DNA from: Alternaria dauci
Lineage: Eukaryota; Ascomycota; Dothideomycetes; Pleosporales; Pleosporaceae
Direction of reading: 5' to 3'
Length of the DNA stretch: 64,000 bases
Assembly (NCBI RefSeq): GCF_042100115.1
Contig: NC_091272.1
Location: forward strand, 5,952,001 to 6,016,000
Below the pieces are notes generated by a model. It worked only from the letters and a program-made list of their open reading frames with translations. It was not told where the DNA came from and did no database searches. Below are positions 1 to 10,346 of this stretch, in pieces. Numbering within the stretch: the stretch's first letter is position 1; every line of letters starts with the position of its first letter. Both the position numbers and the translations under genes were made by a program.

Positions 1-355
1 TAATGCATGGAAGACATCATAACCGTGGTCCCAGCCCTGCACTCAGCCCTACCCATCAATTCCCCACCAGACCCAAAATCGCGCTAACGCTGCAGCTAAG
101 CTTCCACGCCCAAACGCGCCTCGCGTCCCAAACAACTGCACATCCCCGTATCCTCCGATCCGAGCGATACAAACAACGACGCCCGTGTCATCGCGACCCC
201 AGACGCTACTGTCCCAGCGCTCGTGAATTGGCACCAGCTCTCTCGAGCACATCTGTCTCCGACCGGACCGCGCACAACACTACCTCGCGCACCCCGCCAA
301 TCCCGCGACACCACATCTCTCCACCACCGCCGCAAACCTCTCAAAAAACATCGCC
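1..355. other. 5' flank of the centrin gene
   Basis: Non-coding as far as can be seen. Long open frames on both strands here are low-complexity products of C-rich sequence and look like no protein. The stretch just before the centrin ATG is rich in CACC and CTCTC pyrimidine tracts, which is common in fungal promoters and leaders. No convincing TATA box was found. Confidence 0.5.
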
Positions 356-1075
356 ATGGCCACATCCTCCAACCCACTCGGGCCCGGCCCCCGCTACGGC
401 CTCGGCCGCACCGCACCCCCACAACAAGCACAACCCCAACCCACATTCAGCAGCACGCCCGCCTTCCCACCCAACCCCAAGAACGCCCAGCGCCTCGAGT
501 CAGAGCGCCTCGAGCGCGAGCGCGCCGCCCGCGAAACAGCACAGCGCATGGAAGCCAGCGGCGCCGCGTCCCTCGCCGAACTCACCGAGGAGCAAAGAGA
601 AGAAATCGGCGAAGCCTTTAACCTCTTCGATCTAGACAAGGACGGCTACATCGACTACCACGAGCTCAAAGTCGCTATGAAGGCCCTGGGCTTCGATCTG
701 CCGAAACAGGAGATTTTGGGAATACTGCAACAGCATGGGACGTCGCAGCAGCAGCAGAGTGCTAAGCAGGGTTCGAGACAACAACAGCAGTATGCGGCGC
801 CGGGTCGGCAGCTGCTGAGTTTCCAGGCTTTTCAGACGCTCATGGCGCAGAGGATACTGAGTCGCGATCCGAGGGATGAGATTCTGAGGGCGTTTGAACT
901 CTTCGATGAGGGCGGCAAGGGGACGATTACGCTGCAGGATCTCACGCGAGTTGCGAGGGAGTTGGGCGAGGCGCTCTCGCACGACGAGCTGGTGGCCATG
1001 ATTGAGGAGTTTGACATGGACAACGACAACGCCATCTCGCGGGAGGAATTTATCCAGATCTGCATGGGGACTTGA
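356..1075 (+). CDS. CDC31: Centrin (Cdc31-type EF-hand protein)
   Basis: Centrins are small calcium-binding proteins of the spindle pole body, also found in TREX-2 and nucleotide-excision-repair complexes. The single exon encodes 239 residues; typical centrins have about 160-190. After a Pro/Gln-rich head and a charged helix, EF-hand 1 has a canonical loop at about residues 92-103 ([12 protein letters not shown]). EF-hand 2 is unrecognisable as a Ca site, because a Gln-rich insert (QQQQ twice, about 131-155) sits there. EF-hand 3 (about 184-195, [12 protein letters not shown]) is partly degenerate and EF-hand 4 (about 220-231, [12 protein letters not shown]) is canonical. The start follows a CGCC context. 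I call it centrin rather than calmodulin from the N-terminal extension and the [17 protein letters not shown] signature, which are known centrin traits. Confidence 0.9.
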   Translation: MATSSNPLGPGPRYGLGRTAPPQQAQPQPTFSSTPAFPPNPKNAQRLESERLERERAARETAQRMEASGAASLAELTEEQREEIGEAFNLFDLDKDGYIDYHELKVAMKALGFDLPKQEILGILQQHGTSQQQQSAKQGSRQQQQYAAPGRQLLSFQAFQTLMAQRILSRDPRDEILRAFELFDEGGKGTITLQDLTRVARELGEALSHDELVAMIEEFDMDNDNAISREEFIQICMGT

Positions 1076-1296
1076 TGTTTCACAGGACAATGACACTGTT
1101 TCTCGTACTTTGTTTCGCAAGGCGTTTTCGGAGTGGCGGGATCTTTTACACAGGAAGACGACATGTGCGGGTCAATTTCAATCTTGCTTTATTTGCGCCG
1201 AGAAACTATTTACAGCTCAGCTCTTCAAGTAATTGCACGCCGAAATCAAAAATCAAACACTGAAATATGCATAGTACACGTCTCCCCGCTCCTGCT

Positions 1297-2922
1297 CTAC
1301 TGGCCAGGCGAGACGAGAAGACCCTTCTTGGCGGCGTCGTGTGCCCATCCGCCCGCCAACGCCTCGCCGCCGTTCTTCAGACCGTACTCCTTTATTCTAG
1401 CCTCAAGCTCGGGCCGGAAATGCCTGATGAGACCCTGGAGAGGCCATGCGAAAGCCTCGCCCAACGCGCAGATAGTGTGGCCCTCGACCTGCTTGGTCAA
1501 CTCCTGGAGCATGTCGATCTCGCGCTCGCGAGCCTGGCCCTTGTAGAAGCGGTCCATGATCTGGTGGGTCCACTTTGATCCCTCACGGCAAGGTGTGCAC
1601 TGGCCGCAAGACTCGTGGTGGTAGAACTTGGCAAGACGGGTGATGGCGCGGACAACGTCGGTCGACTTGTCCATGACAATGACGGCAGCGGTACCGAAAC
1701 CAGACTGCGAGTCCTTAAGCGCGTCAAAGTCCATCAGCTGGTCGTCGCAGATGTGCTTGGGCAGGATGGGAGTCGAAGAGCCACCGGGAATGACGGCCTT
1801 GAGATTGTCCCAGCCGCCCCGGACACCACCGCAGTGCTTGTCGATGAGCTCGCGGAGAGGAATGGACATCTCCTCCTCGACGGTGCAAGGGTGGTTGACG
1901 TGGCCGGAGATGGCGAAGAGCTTGGTGCCCTGGTTGCGCTCGCGACCGAAGCCGGCGAACCAGCTGCCTCCTCGGCGGCAGATTGTGGGTGCGACGGCAA
2001 TCGTCTCGACGTTGGCGACGGTGGAAGGGCATCCGAACAGACCGACGGCCGCGGGGAACGGGGGCTTCAAGCGGGGCTTTCCGGGCTTGCCCTCTAGCGA
2101 CTCGATGAGCGACGTCTCTTCGCCGCAGACGTAGGCGCCCATTCCTCGGTGGATGTACACATCAAAATCGTATCCGGAGCCGCAGGCGTTCTTGCCAATC
2201 AAGCCGGCCTGATATGCCTCCTGGATGGCGCGCTGGAGGACGGTGGCCTCGTGGTAGAACTCTCCTCGGATGTAGATGTAGGCGGCGGTAGCGTTCATGG
2301 CACGGCCGGCAACGAGACAGCCCTCGATGAGCTTGTGGGGGTCCTTGCGCATAATCTCGCGGTCCTTGCAGGTTCCGGGCTCTCCCTCATCAGCGTTGAC
2401 GACCAGATAACGCGGCTTGGTGTCCTTGTCCCAGTCCTTGAAGTTCATGAATGACTTGAGAAGTCAGCAGACGTCTCATTAGATTAATCTGGCAGTGTAG
2501 CATACCCATTTCAGACCAGAGGGGAAACCAGCTCCACCTCGGCCACGGAGACCGGAAGCCTTGATCTCAGAAATGATCTGTGTCCGTCAGCCTTAATTCG
2601 TGTGCCCTGCATGGCTGCCTCTACACACCCATTCGTGGCCCTTGAGAAGGATCTCCTTGGTCTTGTGCCAGTCACCGTACTTCTGCGCGCTCTTCAGGTC
2701 CGCACCGTGGTGTCCGTACAGGTTCTGGAAGATCCTGTCCTGGTCCCGCAGGCCGCCGTACGTCCTCTTTGGCGGCGCATCCTGTACCGTCGCGAGCGTC
2801 CTCTTCTGTGTGCGGTTCTGGGGGGCGGCCGTCGAAAGGCGAGTAGCTGCCGAAGCTGCGGGCAGCGCTCGGTGGGCGGCCGCGCTGAGCGTCGACGAGG
2901 CGGGTGCGTGTCGTGCGAGCAT
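1297..2922 (-). CDS. NUO51: NADH:ubiquinone oxidoreductase 51 kDa subunit (complex I, NDUFV1/NuoF)
   Basis: This is the FMN- and NADH-binding subunit of the matrix arm of respiratory complex I. Three exons: 2922-2629, 2577-2506 and 2454-1297, separated by 51-nt introns with GTGTGT and GTATGC donors; all exons are phase 0. The product is 507 residues, close to the family norm. The first ~45 residues are Ala/Ser/Arg-rich and act as a mitochondrial presequence. The FMN-binding glycine motif GRGGAGFP lies at 110-117, inside the tiny second exon. The N3 4Fe-4S ligands are the cysteines of CGQCTPC (405, 408, 411) plus C451 in HTICALGEA. The head-to-head neighbour is the orphan gene at 3768, 845 bp away. 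Confidence 0.95.
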
Positions 2923-3767
2923 CGTGTCTGCTGGATGTGTGTTGTCGAGCGCAATTGATGCTCGGGGGGCCGGCGAGCGTGGGTTATTGGCGATACAAGT
3001 GGTGGCGGTCGTGAAGTTCAGTCTGGATGACCTACCCTTTTCTTGGCGTTTTTGATTGGTCCGCCCAACATCGTTGACATCAATCCGCCAATAGGTCCGA
3101 CTGATCACCACCACATCGACGCCCCTTACGATTTGCCCACCGACTTGCTTTGTTTCATCGATAATGTGTCACAGTGATTGGTACAGTATAAGGATATGCA
3201 AGTGTTTGCGTGCTACAGATTGGATGATGAAAGTTCGATATTCGATCACGGCATACCATCACTGCACGAGGAAGCTCGTTGGATAACGTGTACCATATGT
3301 TTCAAAAGGTTCCTTGAAGGTATCTACGATGGCTTCTAGCACCAATCTCGCAAAGCACCGTACGTGTATACCTTTAGGATGGACTTATCTCGCTCAACCG
3401 ACACGTATCCTTATTCCCACCCAGCCTCGTGGCAGTGGGTATGGGGTATGGGGTATCTCTCACCTCCACATGGCTACTGTCCCTCACCGCCGCTGTCGGC
3501 ACGATGGCTTGTGGTCTATTTAGTCGACGTACACGCCCACTGCTGTTCCCTTCTTCTACTCTACGTCTCCTTCCATCCGTCAACCCTTTTATCAGTTCCC
3601 TTCCAGTCTAGCATATCGACCCACGTATGTTCATTCCTTCTACTTCACTCTCCTCCGACTGCGCATGCCATCTCTGGAGTAAGGATTGGTAAGGCAAGGA
3701 GTGCAGATGCTCAAAAGCGCAAGCACCAGCATCATCACTTTCATTAATTCAACATCCGGGTACCAAC
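2923..3767. other. Intergenic, divergent promoter region
   Basis: This 845 bp lies between the start of the complex I gene (leftward) and the orphan gene (rightward), so it should carry both promoters. Open frames here are short and on overlapping strands, with no recognisable product. A CT-rich stretch occurs around 3540-3660, before the rightward gene. Confidence 0.5.
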
Positions 3768-4730
3768 ATGACTATCAAAGCCGGAGATTTGGTGGCGACC
3801 GGACCTGGTAGCACACCGACTATGATCTCAGATGGCAAGAGAATGCGGGTGCTCTGGATGAATGGCCATGGCGATGGTGACTCAAACAGAAGCTTCGTTG
3901 ATCGATCCAAGACGACCGTCCGAGGCCATCCAACTTGGAAGTTGTTCGCCGGGAACGTTCCGACTCCAATCTTGCGGGGCAAGAGGGAACCGCCAAAATA
4001 CGTATACCTGGACGATCGGGCATGCTATGCCATCTATAGTTCAAAGTTCTACGACAAGAATGAGTTGAAGACATTTTGGCCATATGATTTCGACAACCTC
4101 GGCAATATCAAGGCGAACAGGCCCAATAGGGGCCGGCCCGCTTATCTCGACGCCGCCTGTACCACATATGCCAAAGGGTCACTACGTGGAGTAAGAACAG
4201 AAGGGTACGAGTTTCGTGGTGCAACCTCGGGTGGGGAACAAACTTCGCCGTGGTGGGTGAAGAAAGAGGCTGAACGAGCACACGCAAAGAAGGTCGAAGA
4301 TAGCACTAAGATATCGCTGAGCGGTGCAATTCCGGTCACGCCCTCCCCTTCCACGAAAGAACGAGCCGTTGACCCCAGAAGCTACCCGATCGGCAGTACC
4401 GTCGACATTTATCCCGCACGATCGGTCTGGAAACAAGAAGACCCTATCGGCAACGGCCGCATCAAGTTCGAGCCTCCCACTGCCCCAAAACGCTATGAGT
4501 CCGGTCCTGTCAACGGCGATCTGACCCCACTGGGCATCACAGAAAAGGATATACAAGGCTCGCCGTGCCTCAATGTCCCAGCGGCTAGTGTTTGGAAGCG
4601 ACCGAGACACATGACTGGCGACATGGCTGGAGCATACGCAGGCTTTGACTATAAGGGGGATGTCGAGGAGGAGAGCGCCGACACCACCCCGAAGCAGAAG
4701 AGACTCAAGGTAAAACATGAGGAGGATTAG
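3768..4730 (+). CDS. Orphan protein, 320 aa
   Basis: I do not recognise this protein. It is a single open exon with an ATG and good codon structure throughout. The product is rich in Lys, Arg, Pro and Gly, has no signal peptide or membrane segment, and ends in a basic stretch (PKQKRLKVK) that could be a nuclear localisation signal. A short motif recurs twice in the second half (ARSVWKQED near 225 and AASVWKRPR near 280), each after Pro-rich sequence, hinting at a small repeat. The N-terminal half has many aromatic residues (YVYLDDRACYAIYSSKFYD) and is probably folded. No function is inferred. Confidence 0.7.
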   Translation: MTIKAGDLVATGPGSTPTMISDGKRMRVLWMNGHGDGDSNRSFVDRSKTTVRGHPTWKLFAGNVPTPILRGKREPPKYVYLDDRACYAIYSSKFYDKNELKTFWPYDFDNLGNIKANRPNRGRPAYLDAACTTYAKGSLRGVRTEGYEFRGATSGGEQTSPWWVKKEAERAHAKKVEDSTKISLSGAIPVTPSPSTKERAVDPRSYPIGSTVDIYPARSVWKQEDPIGNGRIKFEPPTAPKRYESGPVNGDLTPLGITEKDIQGSPCLNVPAASVWKRPRHMTGDMAGAYAGFDYKGDVEEESADTTPKQKRLKVKHEED

Positions 4731-5844
4731 TCGATAATCCAGAGACTGTATGCTTCGGAGTAAGGCGAAATTGCAAAAGGCCCAAAAGTCCATGTCTGTT
4801 TTCTTCCTTTTGTTTTTTTACCTTTGACGGGATGGCAGACATTCAAGGCATTTGTACGGTTAGGAAAATCTAGTCGGAAGGAATTCACAATAACCTAATT
4901 TGCAAGTCCAATCCTCAACATATCGCGAAGACCTCCAAACTTTGGTTTGCTTCCCCTGAGATCTGTGGTTCTTCATGACGTCACACATGTGCGCTTGTCA
5001 TCGCCAGTCTCTACAACTTCTGGCTCGTCCTTCTTGCCATCATCGCTGCGCCAAACCGATCAGTATGCATCGTTACCGGCAAGAACACTATGGGATCTTA
5101 CGCTCCAGACCGCGCACATAAATGCAGTTGGCGGCTAGGAAGAGAGAGGAAAATGCACGTATCCGAGACCGATGCTGCGCTACAACACGGGACTCATACA
5201 GCAAGACTTGGCGCCAGTGATTTTGAGCTGGGACATACTGATGTACACCTTACTGAGAAATTGGGCTTTTCGCTAAGGTGTAATTTGAAAGCTTTCTTTG
5301 TCCACCTGAGACGCGCTGATGCGGACCTCTGCCTACCTACACGATGCCGCCACACACGAAAAAGTTTGTTGTTTCTGGGTTGCACCCAGCAATAAAAGTG
5401 ACCCAGTGAGACCCTGGTCAAACCTATCATATCAATTCATTGCAAGCCCGTCACAGACCTACGAGCCCAGCACTTGTGGAAACAGTTGGTCGCCACTTTT
5501 TCAGCACAATAGGCGGACATGAGCTATGCACAGTTGCAAAGACATCGCTATCAGACGGTGGCCACCTTGTATAAATTCCTACGTCCTTCATGCGTCCCTG
5601 TAATCTACAGACCCAAGATTTTGCTGATACATTCTTATACAATCACAAGTACCGCAAGTAAGTATTCAGCTGAATATTCTCTGGCCATTGTACATAGCGA
5701 TACCTCTCCGAACAACCGAAAAGAGGTTTCCTCCTTCCGACAGCTTTACTTACACCACTCTAGACACCCTCCCTACCAACGGTTGTACTCCGACGTCAGA
5801 AGCCTATCTAGGCAAACAAATGGTTCCACCCAACTCAAGCCGAA
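4731..5844. other. Intergenic, no gene seen
   Basis: About 1.1 kb between two orphan genes. The open frames present are short and do not look like protein. A GTAAGT element near 5660 could be the donor of a 5' UTR intron for the downstream gene, but this is only a possibility. Confidence 0.4.
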
Positions 5845-6701
5845 ATGCACACCAATTCGACAACAGATTTTGAGCGTGAACTGCTTGATTGCATCAAGAC
5901 CAAAGCTCAAGCGTCTTCCTACACCAACCGTTTGGGTTTTCGGAGACGCTCACCTAATCCAAACAGCAATCGCGGTCGCCCGTCCTTTGAGGGCAAAGTT
6001 GGAAAATTCTATAGCGCTACCGGAATTGTCGTGGATAAATCGGTGACCAAGTACGACTCATGTAAAGATCTGGAAGATGCGATATGTGGAGAACCTGCAG
6101 AGACACCAGGTTCAGTCATCGGCAATAGGCGGAAGACCACGAATACTTACGGAGGCTTCAAAGACGATGACATAGAAGCATGTTTAAAGAAATGGGGCCC
6201 TCATGTCTGGAATAACAGTCGTACGGGGCAGTTCGAGATCGTCCTCGATAAGGAGAACACCAATTATCCTGATTATCTCATATATGAGAACCGGGAACAT
6301 CGTAAAAAGTGAGTAATGTACAGGGCATATATTCAATGGGCTGACATATCATTCATAGGATTAGGACCTTAGTCTACTGCTCGATTATCCACCGCGCATA
6401 TGTCAAAATAAAGCAGAAGCCTGCCGAGAAAACAACCAGTGCCAGAGTCAAGCCGCAAGTCGATTACAAGGACGCAACTCCCAAACGATCATATTCATTC
6501 TTTTATTGGTTCGGTGTATTCACCACGGCCGTCATCGCCATAGCCATCGTCGTGGTATTCGTCTCCACAAAACTCACATTTGTACTGCAAGACGCACTGA
6601 AATCGGAATGGGACAGCTTCGTCCTAGTATGGCCGACGACGCAGCAGGCATGGGAAAATCCTGTTGAGCACTCAGCAACAGCGAGAGGTCAAACAATGTA
6701 G
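5845..6701 (+). CDS. Orphan protein A of a tandem paralogue pair, with a C-terminal membrane segment
   Basis: Unrecognised family, 268 residues in two exons (5845-6308 and 6359-6701) joined by a 50-nt intron (GTGAGT...ATAG) in phase 2. The soluble N-terminal part is basic. After the splice the protein reads on through KIRTLVYCSIIHRAYVK, then a single strong hydrophobic segment (FFYWFGVFTTAVIAIAIVVV, about residues 205-225) and a short polar tail, so it is probably a tail-anchored or single-pass membrane protein. It is a divergent paralogue of the gene starting at 8463: shared blocks are TKA...RLG near the start, DDIE.CL..WG..VW.N in the middle, and LIYE....RKKIR across the splice site. The shared intron position supports the gene model. 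Confidence 0.7.
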
Positions 6702-8462
6702 TCAACGAGGTCTCTTTTCATGGTCTAAGAAGGCATTTTCTGATCCACGGTAGGACAGAAGCCGGCTATCGTCTTCGCTGGACGAACAAAACCAAGTATT
6801 TCTCATCTGTGTCTTTTCACTGTTCGAATTTACAGTGTTTTCTGTGGCATCGACCTTGCTCGCCTGTCCGATTTCCGTCCGAGATCGGATCGAATTCTTG
6901 CTGTCCCATGCTCACAGGCTCCCAGGTCACTTTTGGACGACGCCACCAAATTGAGTGGTCTCATTCTCAAACTCACAATCTCTTCTCGGCCCCGACAACA
7001 TGCCCCGGCAAGAAGCCCGTCAATGGGACGTTAATGAACAAGCCGACCCGAGTTCTCTACCGCGCCGAAGTAAAGGGGTCGTCAGACATTGCTGGTTGAT
7101 TGACCAGCCAGGGGAGGATGAAGGATTGGGGCACAGTCGCCTCTAGGGCTGGTACGGTTAGCTTGATGGTGATCGTCTCAGCCATATGCAGCCTCAGAAC
7201 ATTACCAGACTCCAGGGTCTCACCGGTGATCGTGATGGCCCTTCTATCAGACAATTTTGTTAGCTAGCGTGTGATTGGGATGTGCCCGTAAATCTCCTTT
7301 CGTCACACCTACAGCCTTGGCTCAACTTGCCACGGTACTGCGGGAGGTGCCGTGTGCATCTGCCACCCCGTCGTTTCTCTTTTGCTTTTTCTCATTCCGA
7401 GGGGGCCAGCGTTGCCAAGATTGCTGCCTGCCCTGCTGTATTCTCCTAACCCTGTTCCAAGGTGGCTTGTACACAACCCTGGAATAGCCTACTTCCTGCT
7501 CCAGTGTGAGGATCATCCACGGTTCCTCAACCTGGCGTGTCCACGCAGGATGTAGCGAGTCCCGACAGTTTGTGAGATCATACCGAAAGCATGGGATGCC
7601 GCAGCGGCCTGGACACTCCCGCGCGGCGTAGCCAACATGTACGTAGAGCAGCCGAACTTCCGGACGTCCCTCGTCTGTCAAGCCAAGGCAGGAAATACTG
7701 TAAGGGTCGACAGTGACTCCATGTGGCAGGGGAAGGATGCCGTTCCTAGACTAGATTTGGGTGACTCGTAGTGCACGGCCGCTGCCTTGCAGCTCAACGT
7801 CATTTCAACGTGTATGGCCGCACGGCAAGCGAGTTGGAGGACCTCTTGACGGTAGTATGTTTCGAGTAATCCCTTGCTAGGCAACGCTCCCTGAGATTGG
7901 ATACCTGAGCCGAGTACCCGCTTCCCGTATCTAAACGGCTGAAGACTCGAGGCGAACGGGACAATGCTAGGATGTGTGATGCAAGCTTGCTTCGGAAGTA
8001 GCTATGTCGGGACCGCGCACGCTGATGACTGGGATAGATGTCTGGAGAGGCGCGTTGTACGGTGAGAGGGTAAGGAGCTTTGCGTATGCTCCGATCACCT
8101 CGTGGCGGTGCCTTTGCCGGATGTGCAGCAGCCAATATCCAACGGCCATTTTTGGCATACAGCGCGGAGAAGTTTGGGGTCCTTGTCATTCTGTTCTAAG
8201 CCGTTGAAAATACCGGCTTTCTTGTACATCAGCCTTGTAGCACGGTACTGAGGCTTACTTGAACAAGATTCGTATAAAACGGTCTGCTGCCTTTCTCATC
8301 TATCCTGTTTCAAACCACTTCGCCTCACCAGAAGCTGCGAGAACCAGCGATAGGTCTATATCTATCTTGTTGGTACATATCGATCTCCATCCAAGAGGAG
8401 AAAATATCATTTCGCTAACATATGAAGCTAGAAGCAGGAAAGTATCACCACGAGTGGTGCTC
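6702..8462. other. 1.8 kb between the two orphan paralogues; possible unresolved minus-strand gene or remnant
   Basis: No complete gene could be built. On the minus strand, three stretches look protein-like: about 7920-7770; about 7745-7480 (containing VTVDPYSISCLGLTDEG and EEPWMILTLEQEVGYSR, with several cysteines); and about 7240-7057 (ITITGETLESGNVLRLH, ending in a stop at 7057). They are in different frames. Possible splice sites exist between them (for example GTACAA near 7470 and AG near 7240), but no join is compelling. It may be a small multi-exon gene or a decayed one. Confidence 0.25.
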
Positions 8463-10120
8463 ATGACCCCAGAGGCCCCTTCTCTGATAGAGGAATGTAC
8501 CAATGGGACGACCAAGGCTGGATTGTACTTGTCTCGCCTGGGACTGGAAAAGAATTTCAAGGACCCCAACAAACCAGGCAAACCGAATTTCAAGTCAGTA
8601 CCTGAAATCAATAAACTGTGGCTTGCGACACAGCAAAAGGCCAACGAGATTGCGAAACTTTACCCATCAAGAAAGGCCATACGCGAGGCGCTCAGACGAC
8701 GGGACATCTGCCTAGACGACATCGCAAGAGACTGTCTCGAGACCTACGGTCATAAGATCTGGACCAACGGAAGGGAAGCCCCCTCTGTCCTCTCTCTTGA
8801 TACTACAACCACACCTTCCAAGATCAAAGGGCATGCTCAGGTTGCAGAGGACAAGTATCTAAGGCACCTGATCTACGAACATCCAGGCGATGAACGCAAG
8901 TACGTCAATACAAACCGCCGCCCTTCGAAAATACTAATATCATCCGTTGCAGAATAAGGCTGCTGGTTTCTGCATGGATTATTCAGCGCGCCTGTCGGAA
9001 GGCCGAAGATGATCGCCGTGAAGGAAAGACATCCAGGAAAGAAGTTGCAAAGTCGTCAACGGACTTCTCCGGCTTCATAGACGCTGTCCGTGTGAAACCG
9101 ACTAAGCGTAATAGCGGTACCTGGTCTTCTTCAAATAGTTCCTCAAGTTTTGATGAGCTCAATATCTACGAAGCCCGAGTTAGGCCCGCGGTGGGATCCA
9201 GGAATGCTGCGAACGTTGACAATGCTCGTCGAACCCAGCCACAAACATCGAGAAAGACTCGCGATGTACAGTATACTTCGGTCAAAAGACGCAAGAAGAT
9301 GGCTGTGGCGGTTGTGATACCCGCACGAAAACCTCGGCCTGCTGCGCCAACCGAGATATCCAGCAGGACGCATACCGGAAGTGAACTGCTAGGCAAGAGG
9401 AAGACGGTGCCGCGGTCTACACAGAGCAAAGAAAAAGGGCTCGCTAGGGAGGCACTGCATTCGACAACCCCTTTACGTACGACTTCGCATCGCACGAGAA
9501 CAGCAACCCGTGGTCAGCGAGTGGTCCAAAGCAGTGCTGATAAGAACATGGAGTCACTGGTGGCGCAGCTAAAGGATGACCGAGATGACCTGAGCATAGA
9601 GCTCCAGGATCTTCTATCAACACAAAACCCTGGATGCCACAACCTTGCTGACATCAAGCGAACAATTGGACTCATCGACACCATCGCGCTCAATGATGCT
9701 CAGGGCCTCCAGAAGACATTCGGAGACTCTTACGACAAGCACAAGATTGCTCTAGACAGATGGCTGGGGTGTATCAAGACGCTTGTCGAATTCCGCGAGA
9801 TTACCGGCCTGACAGGCGACGAGGACTCAATAAAGGCGAGCTTCCCAAAATTGTTGCTGGACGTCAAAAATGAGGCACGACCGCTGCGGCAAAGAAAGCG
9901 CCAGGAGATTGTAAAGTGGTTCAAAAAGCCTGCTTCAGGGGAGCTTGAGTTCACAATGGCCGGTTTCTCCGAAGACGTGGCCTCTATCCTTTTGGAAATG
10001 ATTAGCCGGGATGGATTCGATATGAAACTGGAAGAGCTCCATGATATCATGGTACCCTTCACAACGCGGCTAATTGAATGGTTTGGTGTTGTACTAATCA
10101 GCTCTGCTAATAAAAATTGA
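8463..10120 (+). CDS. Orphan protein B of a tandem paralogue pair, long form
   Basis: Unrecognised family, 534 residues in two exons (8463-8899 and 8953-10120), with a 53-nt intron GTACGT...GCAG in phase 2. The first in-frame ATG is at 8463; the frame stays open further upstream but has no earlier ATG. Residues 1-160 match the paralogue at 5845 (TKAGLYLSRLG, LDDIARDCLETYGHKIW, LIYEHPGDERKIR), with the intron interrupting the same RK|IR site. The remaining ~370 residues have no counterpart there: a Ser/Arg/Lys-rich, probably disordered and nuclear-like stretch (about 190-330), then a predicted helical C-terminal domain (about 340-530) with many charged and Leu residues. No membrane segment is visible, unlike the paralogue. 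Confidence 0.75.
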
Positions 10121-10346
10121 AGGGATGTATCCACCCTCATTTCGGTGTGTAAGGGTTACAGGTTTATAGAAATTAGATTTGGGGTCATAGAGGGATTCTT
10201 ATGTACGTACTGATGCACTAAGCAAAGTTTAATAGAAATAGACGTAATATTACCTACAAGTAGCTTCCGACTGCGTTGTGGGCATGTGAACTTGTTCGTG
10301 GAGTAACTAGCTGCGACAGCCTGTCGATGCACTTTGCCGGCTGCTA

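Noticed and set aside
3..635. 210-codon frame at the left edge
   Set aside because: A shadow of the C-rich leader and of the centrin gene in another frame.
5519..6046. 175-codon open frame overlapping the start of orphan gene A
   Set aside because: It overlaps the better supported gene in another frame, has no recognisable features and ends without a splice partner.
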